From: Chloroflexota bacterium
GTDB taxonomy: Bacteria; Chloroflexota; Anaerolineae; Anaerolineales; Villigracilaceae
DNA: 64,000 nt
Direction of reading: 5' to 3'
Assembly (NCBI GenBank): GCA_016866215.1
Contig: VGNE01000003.1
Span: 1 to 64,000 of the forward strand
The translations under genes and the position numbers were made by a program. Shown here piece after piece: positions 1 through 8,555 of the stretch (within the stretch, counting starts at the first letter, position 1; the number at the start of each line of letters is the position of its first letter). The notes below the pieces were generated by a model, which was given only the letters and a program-made list of their open reading frames with translations, had not been told where the DNA came from and made no database searches.

Positions 1-172
1 CGCGAAGAAAAAATTAAAATCGCGAAGGTTTTCTTAAAGATTCTTCGCTTGATTCTTTAATATCTTAAGAACTTCTTTGTGTTCTTTGCGGTCTTCGCGG
101 TAAAAAAGGTTTTTGCAGTGGAGTCATTTGTGTTACTCTAACAAAGTTCGCGCGTTCTGCGCTGGAGGATTG

Positions 173-2479
173 ATGGAAGCATATTGTATGAAGTGCAAGG
201 AAAAGCGGGAGGTAAAAGACCCTCTTGCAAGTTTCAATGCCCGAAGCTCGGCAGTAACAACCGGTATTTGTCCCGTTTGCGGCACAAAACTTTATCGCAT
301 GGGCGGGACAGAAGCCCATGCTGATTTGATTCCCCCGCCGAAACCCGAAAAGGTGGAAGTGCGCGCAGGAAAATTGGTCATCGTTGAATCGCCCGCCAAG
401 GCAAAAACGGTCGGACGTTTTCTCGGCAAAGGATACACGGTCCGCGCTTCGGTTGGACATGTGCGCGACCTCTTGAAATCACAGCTCTCTGTGGATGTGG
501 ATAATAATTTTGAGCCGAAGTATCGAGTACCCAATGAAAAGAAAGTGGTTGTAAAAGAACTCAAACTGCTGGCGAAAAAATCGGAAGAGATTTTTCTTGC
601 AACCGATCCGGACCGCGAAGGCGAGGCGATTTCATGGCATTTAATGGAAGCGGCAGAGATCGACCCGGCGCGCACTAGGCGCGTGGTCTTCCATGAAATT
701 ACTGCACCGGCCGTCGCGGAAGCGTTTTCACATCCGCGCGGGATTAATATGGATCTGGTCAATGCGCAGCAGGCGCGCCGCGTGTTGGATCGTTTGGTGG
801 GCTACAGCATCAGTCCCATTTTGTGGGAGAAGGTGCGCGGCAGACTGTCAGCGGGGAGAGTGCAATCAATGGCTCTCAGGCTGATCGTTGATCGCGAGCG
901 TGAGATCGAGGATTTTATTCCAGTCGAGTACTGGTCCATCCACGCTGAATTCAAGGCTGATCATCTCAAATCCACATTTATTACAAAACTCGCGCGGATC
1001 GACGACAAGGAGCCGGCCTTTTCCAATGAAGGCGAGGTGAAACCGGTTCTCGTGGATATGGAAACCGCTGCATACTCTGTCACAAAAGTGAAACGCGGCG
1101 AACGCAGACGAAAACCAGCGGGGCCTTTCACAACTTCCACGTTACAGCAGGACGCTTCGCGCAAACTTGGTTTCACAGCCAAGCGGACGATGGGCCTGGC
1201 GCAGGGATTATATGAAGGCCAGGATGTGGGTGAGGGCGGCACAACCGGTTTAATCACCTACATGCGCACCGATTCGATGAATGTTTCAGCCCTTGCTCAA
1301 AACGAAGCGCGCGAATATGTCACTGAAAAATACGGCACAGAATACCTTCCCGCAGAAGCGCCGGTTTACAAGACCAAGTCTGCGGGCGCACAGGAAGCGC
1401 ATGAGGCCATCCGGCCAACCTCCGCGATGCGCGACCCTGAGAAAGTAAAAGACTTTCTTGACCCCGCCATGTTCAAGTTATATCGGTTGATCTGGCAGCG
1501 TTTTGTGGCCTCTCAAATGGAATCAGCCGTTTATGATACTTTGCAGGTCGAAGTTACAGGTAAAACCAGCGAACATGAATATCTCCTGCGCGCTTCCGGT
1601 TCCACGGTGAAATTCCCCGGGTATTTGGTGGTCTACGAAGAAGCCAAAAATGAAGATATAAAAATTGACGATGACGAAGAGAATGTAAAGATACCGGCAG
1701 GTATTGCTGAGGGGCAAAAACAGGAATTGATTCGTTTGATCCCTGAACAGCATTTTACACAGCCGCCCCCGCGTTTTACAGAAGCCTCACTTGTGCAGGC
1801 GCTTGAAGAGAATGGCATTGGGCGCCCATCCACTTATGCGCCGACCATCTCCACCATTCAACAACGCGGATATGTGGAACGCGTGGACAAGCGCCTTATC
1901 CCAACCGATACGGGTCTCCAGGTCAACGACTTAATGGTGCAATATTTCCCTGAAGTTGTGGATTTGAGTTTCACAGCGCATATGGAGGAAGACCTCGATA
2001 TGATCGCAACGGGGGAAATGCTTTGGACGGATGCCATTCGTGAATTTTATACACCCTTCTCGGAAGATGTGAAAAAGGCACAGGCTGAGATGCCCGTCAC
2101 GAAATCGGGACCTGAACCGATCGGCCGCGCCTGCCCGGATTGCGGCAAGGAACTTGTGATTCGTTACGGGCGTTTTGGAAAATTCATTTCATGCAGCGGA
2201 TTCCCTGAATGTCGTTATACCGAACCCTGGCTGGAAAAGATCGACGTCTTATGCCCGACCGATCAAGGCGAACTGGTTGAACGAAAAACCCGCAAGGGGC
2301 GCACTTTCTTTGGCTGTGTCAATTACCCCAATTGTGAATTTACCTCATGGAAGCGGCCGCTCCCCAAGCCTTGCCCGAAATGCAACGGGATGCTGGTCAT
2401 TGCGAATAAACGTGAGGCCCAATGTATCAATTGTTCCCAATCCTTCCTGTTGGAAGAGATCGTGCCTGAGTTGGCATAA
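173..2479 (+). CDS. topA: DNA topoisomerase I with N-terminal zinc ribbon
   Basis: Type IA topoisomerase, which relaxes negatively supercoiled DNA by cutting and rejoining one strand. The Toprim domain starts near residue 65 (KLVIVESPAKAKTV), and the catalytic tyrosine is Y363 in GLITYMRTDS. The C-terminus (about 650-768) carries three zinc-finger repeats of the CPxC...C type. The first ~50 residues form a separate four-cysteine ribbon (CMKC and CPVC) that normal TopA lacks. The ATG at 173 is chosen because GGAGG lies just upstream (164-168); an in-frame upstream start at 113 has no such site. At 768 aa it is within the usual family range. The gene stands alone and is followed by a dispersed palindrome. 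Family assignment is certain; the role of the ribbon is unknown. Confidence 0.96.
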   Translation: MEAYCMKCKEKREVKDPLASFNARSSAVTTGICPVCGTKLYRMGGTEAHADLIPPPKPEKVEVRAGKLVIVESPAKAKTVGRFLGKGYTVRASVGHVRDLLKSQLSVDVDNNFEPKYRVPNEKKVVVKELKLLAKKSEEIFLATDPDREGEAISWHLMEAAEIDPARTRRVVFHEITAPAVAEAFSHPRGINMDLVNAQQARRVLDRLVGYSISPILWEKVRGRLSAGRVQSMALRLIVDREREIEDFIPVEYWSIHAEFKADHLKSTFITKLARIDDKEPAFSNEGEVKPVLVDMETAAYSVTKVKRGERRRKPAGPFTTSTLQQDASRKLGFTAKRTMGLAQGLYEGQDVGEGGTTGLITYMRTDSMNVSALAQNEAREYVTEKYGTEYLPAEAPVYKTKSAGAQEAHEAIRPTSAMRDPEKVKDFLDPAMFKLYRLIWQRFVASQMESAVYDTLQVEVTGKTSEHEYLLRASGSTVKFPGYLVVYEEAKNEDIKIDDDEENVKIPAGIAEGQKQELIRLIPEQHFTQPPPRFTEASLVQALEENGIGRPSTYAPTISTIQQRGYVERVDKRLIPTDTGLQVNDLMVQYFPEVVDLSFTAHMEEDLDMIATGEMLWTDAIREFYTPFSEDVKKAQAEMPVTKSGPEPIGRACPDCGKELVIRYGRFGKFISCSGFPECRYTEPWLEKIDVLCPTDQGELVERKTRKGRTFFGCVNYPNCEFTSWKRPLPKPCPKCNGMLVIANKREAQCINCSQSFLLEEIVPELA

Positions 2480-2484
2480 GCATA

Positions 2485-2517
2485 AAGTGACAGCCACCTT
2501 TAAGGTGACTGTCACTT
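2485..2517. repeat. Dispersed palindrome, copy A
   Basis: Two 16-bp arms (2485-2500 and 2502-2517) around a single T, with one mismatch. The core TGACAG(C/T)CACCTT and its complement recur at 56100-56132. It follows topA but lacks a T-run, so it is not a standard intrinsic terminator. Confidence 0.8.
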
Positions 2518-2535
2518 AGAAAATAAAGGTAACAA

Positions 2536-2718
2536 ATGCACTTTTCACCTCCTCCATATTTAGACCCCGGCTCTGGAAGTTTAATTATTCAGATCTTGAT
2601 CGCCGTCCTTTTGGGCCTCGGTGTCGCCCTGCGTACTTCATGGGGCAGAATAAAAGGATGGTTTGGAAGCAAGCCCAAAGCAGAAGAAGACGACGACCAG
2701 AATCATGACGAAAGCTGA
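2536..2718 (+). CDS. Small single-span membrane protein
   Basis: A 60-aa protein with an N-terminal YLDPGSGS motif, one hydrophobic segment (about residues 15-33, IIQILIAVLLGLGVAL) and a charged acidic tail. Small proteins with the DPGSGS motif and one membrane span are widespread in bacteria and often sit beside methyltransferase-like genes; no function is established. Its 3' end overlaps the next gene by 14 bp, so the two are probably translationally coupled. Confidence 0.75.
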   Translation: MHFSPPPYLDPGSGSLIIQILIAVLLGLGVALRTSWGRIKGWFGSKPKAEEDDDQNHDES

Positions 2719-4087
2719 GAGGCTGCCCGCCTCTTTCCGCGACCCGAGCGGGTTCTTGTTTTCTCGAAACGGAGTCTTGTTCCGACAGATTAACCGCGCC
2801 TGTGAAAATGATTATGTGCGTTTAATGGATTCGGGGCTGTATGAAAAACTGGTCAAAGCCGGGTTGTTGATTCCACATGTTGAGTCAGATCAATCCCCAG
2901 CTGAGACAGATGCGGCATTTAAAGTCATTCAACCTGAGCATGTCCCGTTTATTTCATATCCGTATGAGTGGGCGTTCAGCCAGTTAAAGGATGCCGCGCT
3001 TGTGACTCTTTCCATTCAGAAGCGCGCACTTAAACATGGCATGTCGCTCAAGGATGCGAGCGCGTATAACATTCAATTTGTGCGCGGCAGGGCGACTTTG
3101 ATAGATACCTTGTCTTTCGAGATTTATAAAGAAGGCAAACCCTGGGCGGCTTATCGCCAATTCTGTCAGCATTTCCTTGCGCCGCTGGCATTGATGAGCT
3201 GCCGCGATGTGCGTTTAAATCAATTATTGCGCCTGTATATTGACGGGGTGCCGCTTGACCTGGCCAGTGGTTTGTTGCCCATCAAAACGAAATTTAATTT
3301 TGGTTTGTTCACGCATATCCATATCCATGCCAGCGCGCAAAAAAGATTTGCCGATAGGGTGGATTCGCCGCGAGAAGGCGCGCTGGGCATGAGCCAACAT
3401 GCCATGATCGGGTTGATCGAAAGCCTGGAGGGCACGATCAGGAAATTATTATGGAAACCTTCCGGCACGGAATGGGGCACGTACTACGAATCAACAAATT
3501 ATTCCGATTCCGCGTTTGAGCACAAAAAAAAATTGGTGCGTGAGTGGTCTGCTGAACAGAACCCGGCAATGGTTTGGGACCTGGGCGGCAACACGGGTGT
3601 CTTCAGCCGCGAAACTGCTGCCACTGGCGCATTCACTGTTTCGTTCGATATTGACCCAGCGGCGGTCGAACAAAATTATCAGGTTGTAAAAAAGAACAAA
3701 GAGCAAAACCTGCTGCCTTTGGTCTTAGATCTGACAAATCCCAGCCCTGCCATTGGATGGAATAACCAGGAGCGTGACTCATTTGGCGCGCGCGGCCCTG
3801 TGGATCTGGTGCTCGCCCTGGCGGTCATTCACCATCTCGCAATTTCAAACAACCTGCCCCTGCCTCAACTCGCCGATTTTTTTGCGGCGTGTTGTAAGAC
3901 CCTGGTGATAGAATTCATCCCAAAATCCGATTCACAGGTGCAGAAACTTCTCGCGTCTCGCCAGGATATTTTTCCCGATTACACCCGCGAGGGATTTGAA
4001 TCTGCGTTTACTGAGCGTTTTAGGATACAAAAAACAGTACCCGTCCGCGATTCGGAACGCGTCCTTTATTGTATGGAAAAGCGGTAG
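2705..4087 (+). CDS. SAM-dependent methyltransferase-like protein
   Basis: A 460-aa soluble protein. The C-terminal half has a Rossmann methyltransferase signature (VWDLGGNTGVFSRE near residue 287, then SFDIDPAAV and LVLALAVIHHL), consistent with S-adenosylmethionine binding. The N-terminal ~240 residues resemble the pre-domain of nodulation-type (NoeA-like) methyltransferases, with a kinase-fold-like stretch (KDASAYNIQF). The ATG at 2705 lies inside the preceding small gene, which explains the overlap. The substrate is unknown. Pairing with the DPGSGS membrane peptide suggests a cell-envelope role, but that is inference. Confidence 0.75.
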   Translation: MTKAERLPASFRDPSGFLFSRNGVLFRQINRACENDYVRLMDSGLYEKLVKAGLLIPHVESDQSPAETDAAFKVIQPEHVPFISYPYEWAFSQLKDAALVTLSIQKRALKHGMSLKDASAYNIQFVRGRATLIDTLSFEIYKEGKPWAAYRQFCQHFLAPLALMSCRDVRLNQLLRLYIDGVPLDLASGLLPIKTKFNFGLFTHIHIHASAQKRFADRVDSPREGALGMSQHAMIGLIESLEGTIRKLLWKPSGTEWGTYYESTNYSDSAFEHKKKLVREWSAEQNPAMVWDLGGNTGVFSRETAATGAFTVSFDIDPAAVEQNYQVVKKNKEQNLLPLVLDLTNPSPAIGWNNQERDSFGARGPVDLVLALAVIHHLAISNNLPLPQLADFFAACCKTLVIEFIPKSDSQVQKLLASRQDIFPDYTREGFESAFTERFRIQKTVPVRDSERVLYCMEKR

Positions 4088-4159
4088 TCAATCTGCCTTG
4101 CAGGGGATAAAAAATAAGATGTATAATCAGATTAAAGGCTTCAAGCAAAGGAGTCCAGA

Positions 4160-5161
4160 ATGGAGTTAATTGTGACCCGGTTGAAAAAATTGCCCATCCT
4201 CCCAATCGCTCTTTTTATTGGCGGGTTGTTATTGGGATTGTTAATCGCCTGGGTTGTTGCTCCGGTGCAGTTTGTGGATGCAACCCCCTCATCCCTTCGC
4301 GCGGACTTGCAGGAGGATTATCTGCGAATGACAATAGACTCCTTCCGCCTTAACTCGAACCCGGATCTGGCAGTCCAGCGATGGCAGAATCTTGGCTCAG
4401 GCGCCCAGTCAGCCTACAACAGCATCCGGGCCAACCCGAAGGAGGCAGACCCCAGTGTCATCAAGGCTTATGGTGATTTGATAACCAGCGTTCTTTCGGC
4501 GGGTGCAGAGCAACCCGCCGCGGATGATGCTAATGGTTCATCATCATTAATCAGGACCGCGGTTATTGGCATTGGCATTGTTTTGATACTTGGTGTGGTT
4601 GCGACGGTAGGATTGTACATTTTCCGTCTGCTTGGTAATCGCAGCAGGGGCGAGGGAACCGCCGTGATGCAATCCTCGGAGATCAGCCGTAATGCTGAAA
4701 AGACCAATTTTGAAAACCTTGGGCTTGCTCCTCCCATCACTCAAACCATGACAACTTACGTACTGGGGGATGATCTGTATGATGAATCTTTCAGTATTGA
4801 TACACAGGGCGGGGAATTCATGGGCGAATATGGTGTCGGTGTTTCAGAAGCCATTGGTATCGGTGATCCGAAAAAGGTGACCGCATTGGAGATCTGGCTT
4901 TTCGATAAGAACGATATCAAGACTGCCACAAAAGTACTGATGTCACGCCATGCATTTGGTGATCCCGCGATCCGTTCCCGATTGGAGCCAAAAGGTGAGC
5001 TGGTAGTTGTTGAGCGGCACGGCCAAATCCTGCTTGAGACCGCCACCCTGCAATTGCTGGCAACCGTGGTTGCCCTTGAGTATGGCAAAGGCCCGTTGCC
5101 GCCCGATAGTTATTTTGAACGGATCACGCTTGAATTGGCGGTCTGGCCAAGACAAGGTTAA
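4160..5161 (+). CDS. Conserved membrane protein, unknown function
   Basis: A 333-aa protein with two hydrophobic segments, about residues 13-35 (near the N-terminus) and 130-152 (VIGIGIVLILGVVATVGLYIF). The ~95 residues between them may be an external helical domain (LRADLQEDYLRMTID). The ~175-residue C-terminal part, probably cytoplasmic, has beta-rich, regularly spaced acidic and hydrophobic residues and no motif I recognise. A good ribosome site (AAGGAG) precedes the ATG. The gene ends at a bidirectional terminator shared with greA. I do not recognise the family. Confidence 0.7.
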   Translation: MELIVTRLKKLPILPIALFIGGLLLGLLIAWVVAPVQFVDATPSSLRADLQEDYLRMTIDSFRLNSNPDLAVQRWQNLGSGAQSAYNSIRANPKEADPSVIKAYGDLITSVLSAGAEQPAADDANGSSSLIRTAVIGIGIVLILGVVATVGLYIFRLLGNRSRGEGTAVMQSSEISRNAEKTNFENLGLAPPITQTMTTYVLGDDLYDESFSIDTQGGEFMGEYGVGVSEAIGIGDPKKVTALEIWLFDKNDIKTATKVLMSRHAFGDPAIRSRLEPKGELVVVERHGQILLETATLQLLATVVALEYGKGPLPPDSYFERITLELAVWPRQG

Positions 5162-5163
5162 TT

Positions 5164-5198
5164 AAAAATCCCGTCCATTTTCCGGACGGGATTTTTTT
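5164..5198. terminator. Bidirectional intrinsic terminator
   Basis: A GC-rich hairpin (ATCCCGTCC and GGACGGGAT arms) is flanked by an A-run on the left and a T-run on the right, between two convergent genes. It can end transcripts from both. Confidence 0.9.
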
Positions 5199-5200
5199 GG

Positions 5201-5665
5201 CTATTCAATTTTTACGACTTTGAATTTGATCCTGCCGCCTGGAGTTTCGGCCTCTGCGAAATCGCCAACTTTCTTATCCATCAAGGCGCTTCCAATGGGG
5301 GATTCGTGTGAGATCTTTCCATTCCGTGGATCTGCCTCCGTCGGACCGACCAGGTGATAGGTTTCAGGATCGAGATTCCTTTCCTGAATGGTGACAAAAG
5401 AGCCGATCGAAACAACCCCCTTCGCCTGTGTTTTTTCAATGATCACCGAGTTGCGAAGGATGGCTTCAATCTCCTTAATGCGGCCCTCCAGGAAACCCTG
5501 GTCTTCCTTGGCTTTATGATAGTCGGCGTTCTCTGAAAGGTCGCCCATTTGGATGGCAGAGCGTAGTCTCAGCGCCAATTCGTCGCGGCGTGGTCCTTTC
5601 AGGGTTTCCAATTCGGCGATTAGTTTTTCCTTGCCTTCGGGCGTTAAATAGCTGGGTTTGGACAT
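5201..5665 (-). CDS. greA: Transcription elongation factor GreA
   Basis: GreA enters the secondary channel of RNA polymerase and stimulates cleavage of backtracked transcripts. The 154-aa sequence matches the family from end to end: N-terminal coiled coil (1-75) with the conserved tip segment GDLSENADYHKAKEDQ, and C-terminal FKBP-like domain (80-154) ending in SPIGSALMDKKVGD and a GxxxFKV-type strand. The ATG at 5665 is preceded by AAAGGAG. It is transcribed alone toward the shared terminator. Confidence 0.97.
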   Translation of the reverse strand: MSKPSYLTPEGKEKLIAELETLKGPRRDELALRLRSAIQMGDLSENADYHKAKEDQGFLEGRIKEIEAILRNSVIIEKTQAKGVVSIGSFVTIQERNLDPETYHLVGPTEADPRNGKISHESPIGSALMDKKVGDFAEAETPGGRIKFKVVKIE

Positions 5666-5758
5666 GGCTTGCTCCTTTCTGATTGTGGTAGATATAAATC
5701 TTTGGTTCCTCTATCTGGAGTGCGTTTTACAGGTGGACGTTAGAGAACGTCCTCTACA

Positions 5759-5842
5759 TGTGTAGCAGGCGCTCTCTTGCGCCGAATTTGCAGGATGACG
5801 TGTGTAGAAGGCGCTCTCTTGCGCTGAATTTGCTGGATGCAT
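5759..5842. repeat. Two tandem ~42-bp repeats
   Basis: Two copies of a unit reading TGTGTAG(C/A)AGGCGCTCTC and onward (5759-5800 and 5801-5842) stand head to tail between greA and dgt with few differences. A related partial unit (GAACGTCCTCTACATG) lies just before. No gene is visible here; the short minus-strand reading frame over the repeats is an artefact of their period. Confidence 0.7.
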
Positions 5843-5928
5843 ACAGTCACTCCATGAACAAATTTTTTTATTTTTAAAGGAAAAGGGGCAAAAGAGATGG
5901 TGTACGCCCCCTTTCAAAGTAAAACCAA

Positions 5929-7080
5929 TTAAGGTTTTTCGAAGGGATTGAATAATTTTTGATGTTCTTCTATCGCATACCGATCTGTCATTCCGGCAAT
6001 ATAATCGCAGATTGTGCGTTCCAGTCCGCGCTTTTCGATGAAGAATTGAACGTGATCGGGAAGCATGGCCGGTTCTGTGCGATAGGCGTGGAAGAGATCT
6101 GAAATAGTTCGTTCGGCTTTGACCTGCATGCGCACCACACGATAATGGCGATAAAGTTTTTTATAAAGCAAGTCTTTCAACTCACGGTTGCGGCGCTGCA
6201 TCTCTTCGCTGTAACCGATGATATTCCGCTTTAATTTTTGAATATCCAACGCGGTTTTGACTTTGCTTTCTTTGATGCGCTTCTCGGTTGCCTGGAGCAT
6301 ATCGGTGGCCATGATGCCCACGAGCTGTCGGATCATCCGATGTCTTTCCATGTCACCCAGGGTTGCACCGCGCCAGTTAAAGGTCTCGCGCAATACTTCC
6401 CATAGCGCAACACCTTCCAGCAGTTGTGGGTCGATCATGCCTGAGCGCAGACCGTCGTCAAGATCGTGTGTCGTGTAGGCGAGTTCGTCGGCCACGTTGG
6501 CAATTTGGGTTTCAAGGTTGCCGCGCAGGTCGGGGTTGAAATCGCGCGCGTCAGATATATCGTATTCAGACTCATGTTTTACCATGCCCTCCCGAACTTC
6601 CCAGGTCAGGTTCAAGCCGGGGAATTCCGGGTAGCGTTGTTCGAGTTCAGTGACAATGCGCAGGGATTGTCTGTTGTGGTCAAATCCGCCAAAGTCTTTC
6701 ATCAAACGGGCTAGTGCGATTTCTCCTGAATGTCCAAAAGGAGAGTGTCCCAAATCGTGTGCGAGGCAAATGGTTTCGACGAGGTCTTCATTCCCCCCCA
6801 AAGCGCGGGCTAATGTCCGGCCGATCTGGGCAACTTCGAGGGTGTGGGTGAGGCGGGTTCGGAAGTAGTCGCCTTCGTAATTGATAAAGACCTGAGTCTT
6901 GTATTCCAATCTGCGAAAGGCAGTGGTATGCAGGATGCGGTCGCGGTCGCGTTGAAAAGAGGTGCGGTAATCAGGCTCACCGTCCAGATAGGCGCGTCCC
7001 TTTGTATCCTTGCTGCGGGTTCCGTAAGGAGCAAGGCTTTTATCTTCGAGTTCTTCAAGCTGCTGGCGGTTAAAAAACAT
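5929..7080 (-). CDS. dgt: dGTP triphosphohydrolase-like HD protein
   Basis: A 383-aa HD-domain phosphohydrolase of the deoxyguanosinetriphosphate triphosphohydrolase-like family, which hydrolyses dNTPs to the deoxynucleoside and triphosphate. Metal-binding residues are visible: H in RLTHTLEVAQ, the HD pair in LAHDLGHSPFGHSGE, and a distal D in ADELAYTTHDLDDG. The N-terminal YRTSFQRDRDRILHTTAFRRLEYKTQV is the usual nucleotide-binding start. The length fits the short (non-E. coli) type. Physiological substrate and allostery cannot be read from the sequence. Confidence 0.93.
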   Translation of the reverse strand: MFFNRQQLEELEDKSLAPYGTRSKDTKGRAYLDGEPDYRTSFQRDRDRILHTTAFRRLEYKTQVFINYEGDYFRTRLTHTLEVAQIGRTLARALGGNEDLVETICLAHDLGHSPFGHSGEIALARLMKDFGGFDHNRQSLRIVTELEQRYPEFPGLNLTWEVREGMVKHESEYDISDARDFNPDLRGNLETQIANVADELAYTTHDLDDGLRSGMIDPQLLEGVALWEVLRETFNWRGATLGDMERHRMIRQLVGIMATDMLQATEKRIKESKVKTALDIQKLKRNIIGYSEEMQRRNRELKDLLYKKLYRHYRVVRMQVKAERTISDLFHAYRTEPAMLPDHVQFFIEKRGLERTICDYIAGMTDRYAIEEHQKLFNPFEKP

Positions 7081-7099
7081 GGCTGCCTTTTGATAAATA

Positions 7100-7139
7100 T
7101 GTCATTGCGTGTTTGAGGTTCCAAACCTGCGCAATGACA
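7100..7139. repeat. Palindrome with TGTCATTGCG ends
   Basis: Outer arms TGTCATTGCG (7100-7109) and CGCAATGACA (7130-7139) enclose an inner AGGTTnnAACCT-like hairpin. The ends resemble those of the 133-bp element at 11751-11883, so this may be a short relative. It lies between tRNA-Leu and dgt and could also form an RNA hairpin after the tRNA. Confidence 0.6.
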
Positions 7140-7144
7140 CGATG

Positions 7145-7228
7145 TGGGGCGAGAGGGGGTCGAACCCTCACGGTATCACTACCGACGGATTTTAAGTCCG
7201 TTGCGTCTGCCGATTCCGCCATCGCCCC
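7145..7228 (-). tRNA. tRNA-Leu (anticodon UAA)
   Basis: On the minus strand the 7-bp acceptor stem GGGGCGA pairs with TCGCCCC. A D-arm, an anticodon stem ACGGA/TCCGT with loop CTTAAAA (anticodon TAA), a long variable arm as expected for class II tRNAs, and a T-arm GGTTCGACCCC are all present. The discriminator base is A (7145); CCA is not encoded. Confidence 0.96.
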
Positions 7229-7403
7229 GACGAGCGTAATTCTACTATAATTTATTAATCTTTTGGGTTGTCATTGAGAATGTAGTACACTCAGATTATG
7301 TAGATTGATTTGCTTTTTACCTGAAATCGCCGCCGAGGAACGCTGTGTGAGTTATTTACCTCCGAACTTTGAGTGCTCCCCTAAATTATATGCTTGAGGA
7401 AAA

Positions 7404-7847
7404 ATGACAAAACAAACATCAAAACCTATCGAGAAAGAAATCAAAGAAAAGCCGCGTTGTGGATTATGCGGCAAAACCCGCAACCTGACCAAAACAGAAT
7501 GCTGCGGTCAGTGGATTTGCGATGACCAGCATAAATACGTTTTGTTTACCTACGCTCGCAATAGTTGCAGTCGCAACCATGATCGCTTTACATTATGCGG
7601 TCATCATTTCTCTGAGGGACATTCGGGCGATTGGAAAACCTGCGAAAAATGCCGTAATAATTTTGAGACCGAGATATATGTCTATTACGGCACGAATGAA
7701 TACAATTTTGAAAAACTTGAGAATCCGCCGAAATTCAAGCCAACGCGTTGCGCGAAATGCAAAAAAATCATCAGTCTAAGTGAAGACGGTTACTCAATGA
7801 GCGCGGGAGGATATTTCTGCATGGACTGTTCTGCTATTAAATGGTAA
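7404..7847 (+). CDS. Cysteine-rich zinc-binding-like protein
   Basis: A 147-aa protein with several CxxC pairs: CGLCGK (about 19-22), ECCGQWIC, CEKC, CAKCKK and CMDC, plus HH and H residues between them. This suggests two or three structural zinc sites. There is no membrane segment or signal peptide. The ATG follows GAGGA at a normal distance. I do not recognise the family. It stands alone, and neither neighbour gives a functional hint. Confidence 0.6.
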   Translation: MTKQTSKPIEKEIKEKPRCGLCGKTRNLTKTECCGQWICDDQHKYVLFTYARNSCSRNHDRFTLCGHHFSEGHSGDWKTCEKCRNNFETEIYVYYGTNEYNFEKLENPPKFKPTRCAKCKKIISLSEDGYSMSAGGYFCMDCSAIKW

Positions 7848-7885
7848 TCCTCAGGCTTGAGACTTCTCATGTGACGCTTGTCATT

Positions 7886-7930
7886 CACCCCTCGCGTGGA
7901 TATGTGACTCGCAATGCAAGCCTTTCGCGG
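7886..7930. repeat. Direct repeat left of RHH gene
   Basis: A ~45-bp stretch (CACCCCTCGCG...GTGACTCGCAA...GCCTTTCGCGG) returns in near-identical form at 8262-8302, on the other side of the antitoxin-like gene at 8001-8243. Confidence 0.7.
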
Positions 7931-8000
7931 ACGGGCGTCCGTTTTCTGGTTGCACAATGCAGCAAAGTTGAGCTAAAATTTTTGCAGAGAAGAAAATCCA

Positions 8001-8243
8001 ATGAAAACTATTCATATCCGTGGTATGCCTGCTGATTTATACAAACAAATTTGGCAACTTGCTCTTACCAATCATCGGTCTTTGAACGCGCAGGTGATTG
8101 TTCTGCTTTCCAAGTCGGTTGGGGATGAAGAACATCGTAATCAACAAGCCAATATTCTAAATTCGATTCAAAGCAGACGATTCAAGATTCCCGCAAATAC
8201 ACCTGCCACTCTTGAGTTGTTGCGAGAGGATCGTGGACGATAG
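8001..8243 (+). CDS. Ribbon-helix-helix (FitA-like) antitoxin, orphan
   Basis: An 80-aa protein whose first half matches the Arc/FitA ribbon-helix-helix fold. A beta strand (TIHIRGMPADLYKQI) is followed by two helices (LALTNHRSLNAQVIVLLSKSV). The C-terminal tail (ILNSIQSRRFKIPANTPATLELLREDRGR) is the type that binds a PIN toxin in FitAB/VapBC pairs. No PIN toxin frame follows; the next ~310 bases hold none. It is therefore an orphan antitoxin, perhaps a remnant of a two-gene module or a repressor in its own right. Direct repeats flank it. Confidence 0.75.
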   Translation: MKTIHIRGMPADLYKQIWQLALTNHRSLNAQVIVLLSKSVGDEEHRNQQANILNSIQSRRFKIPANTPATLELLREDRGR

Positions 8244-8555
8244 ATTGTGATAACGGACAATCACGCCCCTCGCGCGGACATGTGACTCGCAAGCCTTTCG
8301 CGAAGACATGTAGATCATTTGTCAAGGGGGAGAGTTCGAAAATTGTGCGTGATGTTGGCAGGGCAACAGTTTGGTGTGACAGTATAATGAACAATTGCAA
8401 AGGGATAAAGTTATTATTTATAAAATCAATATCGAATGGTCAACTATAGAACGCAAAGGCAAACGCAAACGGGCATACTTCAAAACAATTTCTAGAGCGC
8501 CCAGCGGTTAAAACTTCATCCTTCATAACGCACGCAAAGCGTTCATCCTTTTCCC
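8244..8555. other. Gene-free stretch with promoter-like site
   Basis: About 310 bases between the antitoxin and the amidotransferase gene. It holds the second direct repeat (8262-8302) and a TATAAT sequence near 8382 that could serve the downstream gene. I see no toxin gene, RNA gene or terminator. Confidence 0.5.
8262..8302. repeat. Direct repeat right of RHH gene
   Basis: Second copy of the repeat at 7886-7930, shortened by loss of a 4-base ATGC insertion and differing at a few bases. The pair brackets the orphan antitoxin gene. Confidence 0.7.

Noticed and set aside
1-112. Possible repeat at the window start
   Set aside because: AT-rich sequence with TCTTCGCGGT-type words looks like a dispersed repeat fragment but is too short and cut by the window edge to define.
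5711-5917. Minus-strand frame over the 42-bp repeats
   Set aside because: The repeated peptide HPANSAQESA comes only from the repeat period; no ribosome site.
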